Position numbers and translations under genes: made by a program. The notes below the pieces were generated by a model. The model saw nothing but the letters and a program-made list of their open reading frames with translations. It was not told where the DNA came from and made no database searches. 64,000 nucleotides of DNA from Streptomyces justiciae (lineage in GTDB: Bacteria > Actinomycetota > Actinomycetes > Streptomycetales > Streptomycetaceae): the NCBI RefSeq assembly GCF_015163075.1, contig NZ_JADDXU010000014.1:1-64000 (forward strand), in the 5' to 3' direction. Below, piece after piece: positions 32,180-39,982 of this stretch (position 1 is the first letter of the stretch; each line of letters starts with the position of its first letter).

Positions 32180-33321
32180 ACACCGAACTCACCGAACACA
32201 TCGAGACCGTGGTCGTCGGCGGCGGTCAGGCCGGGCTCGCCACGGGGTACCACCTCGCCCGCGCCGGACGGCCCTTCGTGATCCTGGAGGCGGGGGAGCG
32301 CATCGGCGACAGCTGGCGTCAACGCTGGGACTCACTACGGCTGTTCAGCCCGGCGAAGTTCGACGGTCTGCCCGGACTGCCCTACCCGGGGCCCGCCTGG
32401 GCGTTCCCCACCCGCGAGGAGTTCGCCGACTATCTCCAGGCCTACGCGGCATGGGCGGAACTTCCGGTGCGGACGGGCATCCGCGTGCGGCGGCTGTCGT
32501 ACGACGGCACGCGGTACGTCGTCGAGACGGACGGCGGTGTGCGGTACGTGGCCGAGAACGTCGTCGTCGCCGCCGGGTACGACCGGCTGCCGAAGATGCC
32601 CGCGTACGCCGGTGAACTCGGCCCGGATGTCACGCAGTTGCACGCCGTCGACTATCGCAACCCCGGGCAGTTGCAGGACGGTCCCGTCCTGATCGTCGGG
32701 GCCGGGAACTCGGGCGCGGACATCGCCGTCGAGCTGGCCGCGAGCCACCGCGTCCTGCTGTCCGGGCCGCACCCCGGCCAGATCCCGTGGCGGATCGAGC
32801 GGCGGGCCGCGCGGCTGCTGACGCCGGTGCTGTTCTTCCTCTTCCGGCACGTCCTGACCGTCCGCACCCCGATGGGCCGCAAGCTGCGGCCGAAGGTGCT
32901 CGCGCACAGCGCCCCGCTGATCCGGGTGAAGGCCGCCGATCTGAAGGCGGCGGGCGTCGAGCGCGTGGACCGGGTCGTCGGGGTGTGCGACGGGCTGCCG
33001 GAACTCGCGGACGGGCGGCGGGCGGAGGTGGCGAACGTGGTGTGGTGCACGGGCTTCCGGCCGGACGTCTCCTGGATCGACCTGCCGGTCTTCGACGGCG
33101 AGGACGGTGAACCGTTTCAGCGGCGCGGGGTGGTCCCCTCGCAACCCGGGCTGTACTTCGTGGGGCGGCTGTTCCAGTACGCGATGGCCTCGTCGATGAT
33201 CCAGGGCGTGGGCCGGGACGCCGAGCATGTCGCCCGGCACATCAGCGCTCAGCCGGTGGCCGCGCCCACGGCCGTCGCGGCGGACGCTGTCCGCCTCGGG
33301 GGAGGCAGGAACGGGGCGTGA
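32176..33321 (+). CDS. flavin-containing monooxygenase-like FAD/NAD(P) oxidoreductase
   Basis: 381 residues with two dinucleotide folds: VVVGGGQAGLATGYHLAR (FAD, residues ~12-29) and VLIVGAGNSGADIAVELA (NAD(P), ~173-190), and GDSWRQRWDSLRLFSP typical of YUCCA/CzcO-type proteins (FAD/NAD(P)-binding, putative flavin monooxygenase). The family motif near the end is VVWCTGFRPDVSWIDLP, the ATGY-like finger. It overlaps the small TPR gene by ATGA. Function could be N- or Baeyer-Villiger-type oxidation or metal resistance; unknown. Confidence 0.88.
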   Translation: MNTELTEHIETVVVGGGQAGLATGYHLARAGRPFVILEAGERIGDSWRQRWDSLRLFSPAKFDGLPGLPYPGPAWAFPTREEFADYLQAYAAWAELPVRTGIRVRRLSYDGTRYVVETDGGVRYVAENVVVAAGYDRLPKMPAYAGELGPDVTQLHAVDYRNPGQLQDGPVLIVGAGNSGADIAVELAASHRVLLSGPHPGQIPWRIERRAARLLTPVLFFLFRHVLTVRTPMGRKLRPKVLAHSAPLIRVKAADLKAAGVERVDRVVGVCDGLPELADGRRAEVANVVWCTGFRPDVSWIDLPVFDGEDGEPFQRRGVVPSQPGLYFVGRLFQYAMASSMIQGVGRDAEHVARHISAQPVAAPTAVAADAVRLGGGRNGA

Positions 33322-33358
33322 GGGACGGGGATGCTCCTGCCTCCCTCGGGGTCCGGAC

Positions 33359-33388
33359 GGGCCGGCGGCGCCGGGAAGCCGCCGGCCC
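33359..33388 (+). terminator. hairpin between convergent flavoprotein and P450 genes
   Basis: GGGCCGGCGGC (33359-33369) pairs perfectly with GCCGCCGGCCC (33378-33388) around an 8-base loop. It is placed 37 bases after the flavoprotein stop and 14 bases from the P450 stop, serving both strands. Confidence 0.8.
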
Positions 33389-33402
33389 GGGAACGGGGGG
33401 AG

Positions 33403-34638
33403 TCAGGCCATGCTGACCTGGAGTTCCTTGACGCCGTTGATCCATGCCGAGCGGAGGCGGCGGGGGTCTCCGGTCAGGACCAGGTTCGGCATCGCGTCGG
33501 CGATCGCGTTGAAGATCAGGTCGATCTCCAGCACGGCCAGGGACTTGCCCAGGCAGTAGTGCGGGCCGCCGCCTCCGAAACCGAGGTGGGGGTTGGGGTC
33601 GCGGGTGATGTCGAAGGTGTCGGGGTCGGTGAAGACGTCGGGGTCGTGGTTGGCGGCGGCGTAGAAGATGCCGACCCGGTCGCCCTTCCTGATCAGCTTG
33701 CCGCCGAGTTCGGTGTCCTGGGTGGCGGTGCGCTGGAAGGCGTTGACCGGGGTGGCCCAGCGGACGATCTCCTCCGCCGCGGTCGCCGGCCGCTCGGCCT
33801 TGTACAGCTCCCACTGGTCGGGGTGGGTGAGGAAGGCGTGCATGCCGTGGGTGATGGCGTTGCGGGTGGTCTCGTTGCCGGCGACGGCCAGCATCAGCAC
33901 GAAGAAGCCGAACTCGTCGGAGTTCAGGTTGCCTTCGTCCTCCGCCGCGACCAGGGTCGTCACGATGTCCTTCGCCGGGCACTGCTTGCGGTCGGCCGCC
34001 ATGTTCATCGCGAAGGCGATGAGCTCCATCGCCGACTGCTGGCCGACCTCCTCGGTGATCGCGTACTCGGGATCGTCGTACGAGATCATCTTGTTGGACC
34101 AGTCGAAGATCTTGGCCCGGTCGTCCTGCGGGATGCCGATGAGCTCCGCGATGGCCTGGAGGGGCAGTTCGCAGGCGACCTCGGTGACGAAGTCGAAGGA
34201 GCCGGGGTGTTGGCGGGCGTTCGCCGCGATGGCGCCGGCGCGGGCGCGGAGGTTGTCCTCCAGGGCGCGGATGGCGCGCGGGGTGAACACGCGTTGCACG
34301 ATGCTGCGGACGCGGGTGTGCTCCGGCGGGTCCATGTTGAGCAGGATCAGGCGCTGGGCGTCGATCGCGTCGCGTTCGATGTGCTCGTTGAAGCGGATGA
34401 TCGCGGTGTTGAGGGTGGAGGAGAAGAGTTCGGGGTGCGTGGACACGTACTTGACGTCCGCGTGCCGTGTCACCGCCCAGTAGCCCTCGTCCTGGAAACC
34501 GGCGATGTTGCCCGACTGGGGAATCCAGCGGACCGGTTCCGCGCGGCGCAGTGCGGCGAACTCCGGCAGCGGAACGCGCTGTTGCAGCAGATCGGGGTCG
34601 GTGAGGTCGAACCCGTCGGGGAGCTCTGGACAGGTCAT
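33403..34638 (-). CDS. cytochrome P450 (CYP125/CYP142-like), KstR-type regulon
   Basis: 411 residues. The heme-binding loop is FGGGGPHYCLGKSLA (Cys ligand), the I-helix is MLAVAGNETTRNAI, the K-helix is EEIVRWATP, and the C-helix region is LNMDPPEHTRVRSIV. The C-terminus LRSAWINGVKELQV and general pattern are closest to steroid/fatty-alcohol 26-hydroxylase families (CYP125, CYP142, CYP124); I cannot assign a family without alignment. ATG at 34638 follows GGAGCTG; a longer frame to 34734 lacks a site. A TAGAAC-type operator lies 73 bases upstream, and the divergent gene is a FadA5-like thiolase. Redox partners may be the ferredoxin at 51466 and an unseen reductase. Confidence 0.93.
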   Translation of the reverse strand: MTCPELPDGFDLTDPDLLQQRVPLPEFAALRRAEPVRWIPQSGNIAGFQDEGYWAVTRHADVKYVSTHPELFSSTLNTAIIRFNEHIERDAIDAQRLILLNMDPPEHTRVRSIVQRVFTPRAIRALEDNLRARAGAIAANARQHPGSFDFVTEVACELPLQAIAELIGIPQDDRAKIFDWSNKMISYDDPEYAITEEVGQQSAMELIAFAMNMAADRKQCPAKDIVTTLVAAEDEGNLNSDEFGFFVLMLAVAGNETTRNAITHGMHAFLTHPDQWELYKAERPATAAEEIVRWATPVNAFQRTATQDTELGGKLIRKGDRVGIFYAAANHDPDVFTDPDTFDITRDPNPHLGFGGGGPHYCLGKSLAVLEIDLIFNAIADAMPNLVLTGDPRRLRSAWINGVKELQVSMA

Positions 34639-34710
34639 GGGGCAGCTCCAGCCGTGTTCCAGCCTTGCTCGGCGGTCTTCTGACGGTCCATCAGGTCGTG
34701 CGGTGAACGT

Positions 34711-34724
34711 AGTAACGGGTTCTA
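34711..34724 (-). promoter_or_regulatory. KstR-like operator A, in front of the P450
   Basis: On the minus strand this reads TAGAACCCGTTACT, matching the mycobacterial KstR motif TnnAACnnGTTnnA at 7 of 8 fixed positions and sharing TAGAACnnGT with sites B-E. It lies 73 bases upstream of the P450 start. Confidence 0.7.
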
Positions 34725-34791
34725 GAAGTAGCAAGAGGCGTGCACGACTCTTGCGGCGATGGACTCCCTGTCAGCAGACTGCACGTGGAAC

Positions 34792-34805
34792 TAGAACACG
34801 TACTA
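34792..34805 (+). promoter_or_regulatory. KstR-like operator B, in front of the thiolase
   Basis: TAGAACACGTACTA fits TnnAACnnGTTnnA at 7 of 8 positions. It is embedded in a longer imperfect palindrome with perfect 8-bp outer arms GGAACTAG (34787-34794) and CTAGTTCC (34803-34810). It is 70 bases upstream of the thiolase start. Confidence 0.75.
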
Positions 34806-34874
34806 GTTCCGCGTGGCGGGCCGGGCCGGGACGCCCCCGCGCCGCGCGGGTACGCAAGGAGAGGAACTCCTTTC

Positions 34875-36044
34875 ATGGCCGCGGAACCCGTGATCGTCGA
34901 AGCCGTACGCACCCCCATCGGCAGGCGCGGTGGCGCGCTCGCCAACCTCCACCCCGCCTATCTGCTGGGCGAGACCTACCGTGAACTCCTCGGCCGCACC
35001 GGCATCCCCGCCGACTGCGTCGAGCAGATCGTCGGCGGCACGGTGACCCACGCCGGCGAGCAGTCCATGAACCCCGCGCGCACGGCCTGGCTGACGATGG
35101 GCCTGCCGTACGAGACGGCCGCGACGACGGTCGACTGCCAGTGCGGCTCCTCGCAGCAGGCCTCGCACATGACGGCCAACCTCATCGCGGCGGGCGTCAT
35201 CGACATCGGGATCTCCTGCGGTGTCGAGGCGATGTCTCGGGTGCCGCTGGGGTCGGGTTCGAAGCACGGTCCGGGGAAGCCGTTCCCGGACGAGTGGAAC
35301 GTGGATCTGCCCAATCAGTTCGAGGCGGCCGAGCGGATCGCCCGGCATCGCGGGCTGACCCGCGAGAACGTCGACTCGCTCGGGCTGATCTCGCAGGAGC
35401 GGGCGGCTGTCGCCTGGAGCGAGGAGCGGTTCAAGCGGGAGACGTTCGCCGTGCAGGTCCCGACGACGGAGGACGAGCAGCACGCCGGACAGGGCATGTG
35501 GCGGCTCGTCGACCGGGACGAGGGGCTGCGCGACACGTCGATGGAGGCGCTGGCCGGCCTGAAGCCGGTCATGCCGACCGCCATCCATACGGCGGGCAAC
35601 TCGTCCCAGATCAGCGACGGCGCGTCGGCGATCATGTGGGCCTCGAAGCGGATGGCGCGGGCGCTGAAGCTGCGGCCGAGGGCGCGGATCGTGGCGCAGG
35701 CGCTGGTCGGCGCCGACCCGCACTTCCACCTCGACGGGCCGATCGACGCGACCAAGGCCGTGCTCGGCAAGGCCGGGATGTCCCTGAAGGACATCGACGT
35801 CGTCGAGATCAACGAGGCGTTCGCGTCCGTGGTGCTGAGCTGGGCGCAGGTCTTCGAGCAGGACCTGGAGAAGGTGAATGTGAACGGCGGCGCGATCGCC
35901 CTCGGGCATCCCGTCGGAGCCACGGGCGCCCGGCTGATCACCACCGCGTTGCATGAACTGGAGCGCGTGGACAAGGAGTTCGCCCTCATCACGATGTGCG
36001 CGGGCGGCGGACTGGCCACCGGCACGATCATCCAGCGGATCTAG
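34875..36044 (+). CDS. FadA5-like steroid-type 3-ketoacyl-CoA thiolase
   Basis: 389 residues of the thiolase family, with strong resemblance to Mycobacterium FadA5: the Cys-loop is TVDCQCGSSQQASH, then DLPNQFEAAERIARHRGLTRENVD, SSQISDGASAIMW, DIDVVEINEAFASVVLSWAQVFE and NGGAIALGHPVGATGARL (catalytic His and Cys near CAGGGLATG). FadA5 cleaves the cholesterol side chain beta-ketoacyl-CoA. The ATG at 34875 follows AAGGAG (34856-34861), which can pair with CTCCTT (34867-34872), so translation may be damped by a local hairpin. The TAGAAC operator upstream, the divergent P450 and the KstR-like regulator suggest steroid/isoprenoid side-chain degradation. Substrate unproven. Confidence 0.93.
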   Translation: MAAEPVIVEAVRTPIGRRGGALANLHPAYLLGETYRELLGRTGIPADCVEQIVGGTVTHAGEQSMNPARTAWLTMGLPYETAATTVDCQCGSSQQASHMTANLIAAGVIDIGISCGVEAMSRVPLGSGSKHGPGKPFPDEWNVDLPNQFEAAERIARHRGLTRENVDSLGLISQERAAVAWSEERFKRETFAVQVPTTEDEQHAGQGMWRLVDRDEGLRDTSMEALAGLKPVMPTAIHTAGNSSQISDGASAIMWASKRMARALKLRPRARIVAQALVGADPHFHLDGPIDATKAVLGKAGMSLKDIDVVEINEAFASVVLSWAQVFEQDLEKVNVNGGAIALGHPVGATGARLITTALHELERVDKEFALITMCAGGGLATGTIIQRI

Positions 36045-36108
36045 CCAGCGGATTCAGGCGGCGGAATTGGGCTCGACAGAAGTTGACGCGGACTGATCAA
36101 CTTGCCCG

Positions 36109-36348
36109 ATGTTTCTCAATCTCATCCTCCGCGTCCTGCCCTTCTACCTCCGCGAACCGATCGTCATCGGCATCTGCCTGACCATGGCCGGTGCGTGCTT
36201 CTACTGGTTCGTCCAGGTAGGGGGCTTGGGCAGGGGCGGCTTCGGGCTGCTGTTCCTCGCGATCGCCGTGCTGCGCGCGTTCCTGTTCCGCAAGGAGTGG
36301 AGAGCGCATCAGGCGGCGAAGGTGTTGGGTCTCAGACCCGAGGTGTAG
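36109..36348 (+). CDS. small two-helix membrane protein
   Basis: 79 residues: MFLNLILRVLPFYLREPIVI, then a first hydrophobic helix (IVIGICLTMAGACFYWFV) and a second (GLLFLAIAVLRAFLF), with a basic C-terminus. I recognise no family. It lies 65 bases after the thiolase stop, too close to exclude cotranscription. Its 3' end overlaps the convergent DUF397 gene by 17 bases. Confidence 0.6.
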   Translation: MFLNLILRVLPFYLREPIVIGICLTMAGACFYWFVQVGGLGRGGFGLLFLAIAVLRAFLFRKEWRAHQAAKVLGLRPEV

Positions 36349-36517
36349 TACCGCTCCAGGAGACGAAGTGGCGGAACGCGGCGGGTCCGAGGGTGACGAT
36401 CGGGCCCGCCGGGTTCTTGGAGTCGCGGATGGCGATGAGGGCGGGGGCTTCGGCGACCTCGACACATTCGCCGCCCTGGTCGCTGCTGTAGCTCGACTTA
36501 CGCCATTTGCTCTCCAT
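36332..36517 (-). CDS. DUF397 domain protein
   Basis: 61 residues: WRKSSYSSDQGGECVEVAEAPALIAIRDSKNPAGPIVTLGPAAFRHFV is the DUF397 signature (RKSSYS.. ECVEV, IAVRDSKDP). In Streptomyces DUF397 proteins pair with XRE-DUF5753 regulators, as here; the partner starts upstream and overlaps this gene by 20 bases. They are thought to act as small partners or toxin/antitoxin-like components of the regulator, role not fully established. Confidence 0.93.
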   Translation of the reverse strand: MESKWRKSSYSSDQGGECVEVAEAPALIAIRDSKNPAGPIVTLGPAAFRHFVSWSGTTPRV

Positions 36518-37325
36518 AGCGGTCCTCCATCACACGCCGGATCAACTCCGCCGAGTCCTGGATGGACAGAGCGGCGGCCCGCAGATGATCGTAACGGAGT
36601 GAGCAGTCCTTGACGGTGAGCGGGTTTGCGGAGGGATGCGCACTGCCGTACCCCTCGGTGTAGACGATGGTCGGGTCACTGTCGAATCGGAAGAGGGTGA
36701 ACGAGCCGGTAAGTCCCGTGTGCGCTCCGGCTGAGAACGGCAGCACCTGGAGGTTGATCCGAGGGTTGTCCTCGAAGCCCAACAGGTGGGCGAGTTGGCC
36801 GCGCATGATTTCCCGGCCGCCAATCTCCTGGTAGAGCGCGGCCTCGCTGATCACCGTCCAGAAGACGGGCGATTCCGGCTTGTCGAAGATGCGTTGGCGG
36901 GCCAGCCGCACGGCGGTGCGGTCGTCGAGGTCGGTCTGATCCAGTGTGCCGAGTGTGGCGCGTGCGTAGGCGTGGGTCTGGAGGAGGCCGTGGATCATCG
37001 TGGCCTGGAACGTACAGATCTCCGTCGCCCGCGCTTCCAGCTCGGCCACCTGCCTGAACCACGCCGGGAGTTGACTCCGTAGCACCAGCTCCACGAGCCG
37101 CGACAGCAGCCCGTCCGACCCCAGCGCCGCGTCCGCCCGCTCGCTGAACTCCGGGGTCGGGACCTTCCTCGCCGTCTCGATCTGGCCGATGAGGGAGCCG
37201 GTGTAGTTGAGGATCTCCCCGAGCTGCTTCTGGCTCAGTCCCGCCGCTTCCCGTAGCCGCCGGAGCTCGTAGCCGTAGTAGTCGAGCGGCGAGGCTCCCG
37301 GGTCAAGGACGTTGATGTGCGTCAC
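36498..37325 (-). CDS. XRE-family regulator with DUF5753 domain
   Basis: 275 residues. Residues ~17-72 are an XRE HTH (LRRLREAAGLSQKQLGEILNYTGSLIGQIET). The remainder is DUF5753 (VELEARATEICTFQATMIHGLLQTHAYARATL and QRIFDKPESPVFWTVISEAAL), typical of Streptomyces developmental and antibiotic regulators such as WhiJ-like/BldB-associated proteins. It is coupled with DUF397 and divergent from an anti-sigma-like ATPase. A motif CAGAACGGGTTG 16-30 bases upstream of its start resembles, but does not match, the TAGAAC sites. Confidence 0.93.
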   Translation of the reverse strand: MTHINVLDPGASPLDYYGYELRRLREAAGLSQKQLGEILNYTGSLIGQIETARKVPTPEFSERADAALGSDGLLSRLVELVLRSQLPAWFRQVAELEARATEICTFQATMIHGLLQTHAYARATLGTLDQTDLDDRTAVRLARQRIFDKPESPVFWTVISEAALYQEIGGREIMRGQLAHLLGFEDNPRINLQVLPFSAGAHTGLTGSFTLFRFDSDPTIVYTEGYGSAHPSANPLTVKDCSLRYDHLRAAALSIQDSAELIRRVMEDRYGEQMA

Positions 37326-37399
37326 GAACAGCCCCCACTCCAGAACGGGTTGTATCCAGCCTGTAGCCCAGCGTAGTCAAGCCAGTTCAGGCTCGTCCT

Positions 37400-37795
37400 G
37401 TGAACACATACTTTCCCCCCACCACGCACTACCGCATGCGTGTCACGGTCGGCGAGCACTCCGTCCGCCACATCCGCCGTATCGTCCGCTCGCTGCTCAC
37501 CGAGTGGGAGATGCCCCACCTGGTCGACGCCGTGGAACTGGGCGTGACGGAGCTGGTCACCAACGTCGTACGGCATGTTCCGGACCGGCGGTGCGAGCTG
37601 GTGGTGCTGCGCACGGCGGGAGTTCGGGTCGAGGTGACGGACGGGTGTGCCCAACGGCCGGTGATGAGACGTGAGTCGGAGCCGGACGCCGAGGGCGGTC
37701 GGGGGCTGGTGCTGCTGGACGCCCTCGTGGACAAGTGGGGTGTGGCGCGTGCGGCCGGGGGAGGGAAGACGGTCTGGTTCGAGTGCCGCCGATGA
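37400..37795 (+). CDS. ATP-binding protein, RsbW/SpoIIAB-type anti-sigma kinase fold
   Basis: 131 residues of the HATPase_c family used by serine-kinase anti-sigma factors: VGEHSVRHIRRIVRSLLTEW, then LGVTELVTNVVRHVPD (N-box ExxxNxxxH), VEVTDGCAQRPV and GGRGLVLLDALVDKWGV (G1 box variant). It is the divergent partner in the common Streptomyces XRE/DUF397/HATPase cassette. GTG at 37400 is used; ATG at 37436 would remove 12 residues. It is cytoplasmic and probably phosphorylates or sequesters a regulatory partner, perhaps the small DUF397 protein or an anti-anti-sigma factor. Confidence 0.85.
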   Translation: MNTYFPPTTHYRMRVTVGEHSVRHIRRIVRSLLTEWEMPHLVDAVELGVTELVTNVVRHVPDRRCELVVLRTAGVRVEVTDGCAQRPVMRRESEPDAEGGRGLVLLDALVDKWGVARAAGGGKTVWFECRR

Positions 37796-37852
37796 GTTTC
37801 CGCCGGGCTCGCGGTCACCACTGTCGTCAGACACACGGAGGAGGTGCCCGCG

Positions 37853-38308
37853 GTGGGTGGAGCGGCGTGGCAGGAGGCGTTGGAGCGACTCGGCGTCCTG
37901 GTCGGGGAGTGGGTGGTGGAGGCGGACTTCGCGGACCCGGACGTCCCCGCCGGACGCAGTGTCTTCGCTTGGGACCTGGACGGGCGGTTCCTGGTGCAGC
38001 GCACCGAGATCCCCGTCGCCGGAGCGCCCGACAGCATGGCGGTGATCGCCGTCGACCCGGAGTCGGGGGCGTACACGTACCACTACTTCGACTCGCGCGG
38101 TGTCGTGCGGACGTACGCGATGCGCTTCGACGGTGTGGAGTGGCTGCTGCTGCGGGAGACGGCGGACTTCTCTCCGCTGTCCTTCCGGCAGCGGTTCGTC
38201 GGGCGGGTCGGGGACGGGGTCATCCAGGGGGCCTGGGAGCTGGCGAAGGACGAATCGGCGCCGTGGGAGCGGGACTTCGGGCTGACGTATCGCAGGAGCG
38301 GGCGATGA
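37853..38308 (+). CDS. beta-barrel domain protein (DUF1579/nitrobindin-like), function unknown
   Basis: About 151 residues: LERLGVLVGEWVVEADF, FAWDLDGRFLVQRTEIPVAG and the strands VIAVDPESGAYTYHYFDSRGVVRTYAMRF form a lipocalin-like barrel. I see no heme-binding pair like THAP4/nitrobindin, so the assignment is by fold feel only. GTG at 37853 has GGAGGAG 9 bases before it; an in-frame GTG at 37844 is closer to that site. Its end overlaps the next gene by four bases (ATGA), indicating an operon with the PPOX protein. Confidence 0.6.
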   Translation: MGGAAWQEALERLGVLVGEWVVEADFADPDVPAGRSVFAWDLDGRFLVQRTEIPVAGAPDSMAVIAVDPESGAYTYHYFDSRGVVRTYAMRFDGVEWLLLRETADFSPLSFRQRFVGRVGDGVIQGAWELAKDESAPWERDFGLTYRRSGR

Positions 38309-38766
38309 GTGAGCGCGGGGAGATCGCCCGGGGCATCGTCGACGGGAGCCGGTATCTGGTGCTCGCCACGGCAGACGCGGACGGGCGGCCGTGGAGTTCG
38401 CCCGTCTACTTCGCGCACGCCGGGTATCGGGAGTTCTACTGGGTGTCCTCGCCGGAGGTCACCCATTCACGGAACATCGCGGTGCGGGCCGAGGTGGGGA
38501 TCTCGGTCTTCGACTCGTCGGCCGAGATCGGGACCGGGCAGGGCGTGTACATGTCCGCCGTCGCCGGGGTGGTGGGGGAGGCGGACGCGGTGGCGGCGCT
38601 CGACGTGTTCTCGCGGCGTTCGGTGGGGCACGGCGGGCGGGTGTGGACCGTCGAGGACGTGCGCGGCGACTCCGGTATGCGGCTGTACCGGGCGGTGGCG
38701 GACGCGCACTGGATGCTGGCCAAGGACGGCAGGCCGGATCACCGGGTGCCGGTGCGGCTCGCCTGA
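38305..38766 (+). CDS. pyridoxamine 5'-phosphate oxidase-family (split-barrel flavin) protein
   Basis: 153 residues: the PPOX/F420-binding split barrel with SRYLVLATADADGRPWSSPVYFAHAGYREFYWVSSPEVTHSRNI as the flavin-binding beta-alpha-beta entry. Such proteins bind FMN or F420 and reduce diverse substrates or act in stress. The start ATG overlaps the previous stop (ATGA). The partner in the operon is the barrel protein at 37853. Confidence 0.85.
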   Translation: MSERGEIARGIVDGSRYLVLATADADGRPWSSPVYFAHAGYREFYWVSSPEVTHSRNIAVRAEVGISVFDSSAEIGTGQGVYMSAVAGVVGEADAVAALDVFSRRSVGHGGRVWTVEDVRGDSGMRLYRAVADAHWMLAKDGRPDHRVPVRLA

Positions 38767-38787
38767 GCGGCGGCCGTGCGTACGGCT

Positions 38788-39453
38788 CTACTCGCGACCC
38801 GATGCCACGACCGCCAGTACGCCCACCACCACGGTCGACACCAGCAGCGGAACGCCCAGGTCGTGGTGGACGACCAGCCACGCGCCCAGTGCCGCGCCCG
38901 CGATCATCGCGGCGACCGCGGCGGTACGGCGGGCCCGGCGCGTTCCCGGACCGTCGGCGGCCAGGCCCGTCAGGGTCATCGTCAGGACCGTGGTCGTGAG
39001 GTCGGCGACGCCCAGTTTGCGGACCGTGGCGTTGCGCAGGCCCATCGCGAAGGCCGTGACGGCGATGAGGGTGTAGACGGTGGCGGTGTCGTCGGGCGCG
39101 GCGAAGGCGACCACGGTGGACGCGGCCAGCAGCAGGGCCTCGGCGGCGAGGGTCCGGCGGACCCAGGTGCGGCGGGCGCCCCGGCCGAGGGAGAGGGCGA
39201 TACGGCCGCCGACCGCCGCGCCGATCATGAAGGCGACCAGCGAGGTCAGGGTGTGGGGGACGGAGAAGCCGGGGGCGCCCGCCGCCGCGAAGCCGAGGAC
39301 CACCACGTTGCCGGTCATGTTCGCGGTGAAGACATGGCCGAGGCCGAGATAGCTGACGGCGTCGATGAGCCCGCTGACCGTGGTCAGCGCGAGCAGCACC
39401 GGCACCAGGCGCAGGCCGCGGTCCGGCCGGGTTTCCGTGGTGTGCGTGGTCAC
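38788..39453 (-). CDS. DUF1275 (YoaK-type) membrane protein
   Basis: 221 residues, six or seven membrane helices. The family opening LVPVLLALTTVSGLIDAVSYLGLGHVFTANMTGNVVVLG is complete; FATAAFAMGLRN-like VTAFAMGLRNATVRKLGVADLTTTVLTMTLT marks the second half. DUF1275 members are presumed transporters with no firm substrate. GTG/ATG at 39453. Its stop is 21 bases from the convergent PPOX gene. Confidence 0.9.
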   Translation of the reverse strand: MTTHTTETRPDRGLRLVPVLLALTTVSGLIDAVSYLGLGHVFTANMTGNVVVLGFAAAGAPGFSVPHTLTSLVAFMIGAAVGGRIALSLGRGARRTWVRRTLAAEALLLAASTVVAFAAPDDTATVYTLIAVTAFAMGLRNATVRKLGVADLTTTVLTMTLTGLAADGPGTRRARRTAAVAAMIAGAALGAWLVVHHDLGVPLLVSTVVVGVLAVVASGRE

Positions 39454-39493
39454 CGGGTCAGTGGACCACGGAGGGCGCCGGGATCGTCGTACG

Positions 39494-39536
39494 ACGAAGG
39501 CGGCGACCCCCGTGGAACGGGAGCCGCCGCCTTCGT
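39494..39536 (-). terminator. terminator after the lytic transglycosylase gene
   Basis: ACGAAGGCGGCG (39494-39505) and CGCCGCCTTCGT (39525-39536) pair perfectly, with a loop of 19 bases that contains a smaller stem. It follows the transglycosylase stop by about 27 bases on the minus strand. Confidence 0.75.
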
Positions 39537-39562
39537 ACGTCAGTCGTCGGTCGTCAGGCTGC

Positions 39563-39982
39563 TCAGTACCAGCCGTTGGCCTGCCAGAACGCCCAGGCGC
39601 CGGACGGGCTGCCGTAGCGGGAGTTCATGTAGTCGAGGCCCCACTCGATCTGGGTCTCGGCGCTGGTCTTCCAGTCCGAGCCGGCGGAGGCCATCTTGGA
39701 GCCCGGCAGGGCCTGGACCAGGCCGTAGGCGCCGGAGGAGGCGTTGGTGGCGTTGACGTCCCAGCCGCTCTCGTGCTCGACGATGTTGCTGAACGCGTTG
39801 TACTGGGCGGCGTTCGGGATCATCTTGTGCGCGATGGCCTTGGCCTGGGCCGCGGAGTCGGTGGTGGCCGCCTGAGCGGGCGCCGCGGTCAGCACGAAAC
39901 CGGCGGTGGCGGCGGCCATCGCGACGGTGGTGATGGCCTTCTTCGGGGAAGCGATGCGGCGAACGATGCGGGAGACGGACAC
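39563..39982 (-). CDS. secreted lytic transglycosylase (SLT-type, Swl-like)
   Basis: 139 residues. The signal peptide is VSVSRIVRRIASPKKAITTV with hydrophobic core AMAAATAGFVLTAAPAQA. The mature part is a small SLT domain: FSNIVEHESGWDVNATNASSGAYGLVQALPGSKM holds the catalytic Glu and the Gly-Leu-xQ signature, and IEWGLDYMNSRYGSPSGAWAFWQANGWY closes. It cleaves peptidoglycan, likely in spore germination or cell wall turnover, as in Streptomyces SwlA/B/C or RpfA-like proteins. GTG at 39982 follows AAAAGG; a longer frame to 40192 has no Shine-Dalgarno. Confidence 0.92.
   Translation of the reverse strand: MSVSRIVRRIASPKKAITTVAMAAATAGFVLTAAPAQAATTDSAAQAKAIAHKMIPNAAQYNAFSNIVEHESGWDVNATNASSGAYGLVQALPGSKMASAGSDWKTSAETQIEWGLDYMNSRYGSPSGAWAFWQANGWY

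Noticed and set aside
37341..37354. CAGAACGGGTTGTA upstream of the XRE gene, 7 of 8 fixed positions of the KstR motif
   Set aside because: It lacks the TAG half that all five regulon sites share, and the downstream gene is not related; about three 7-of-8 matches are expected by chance.
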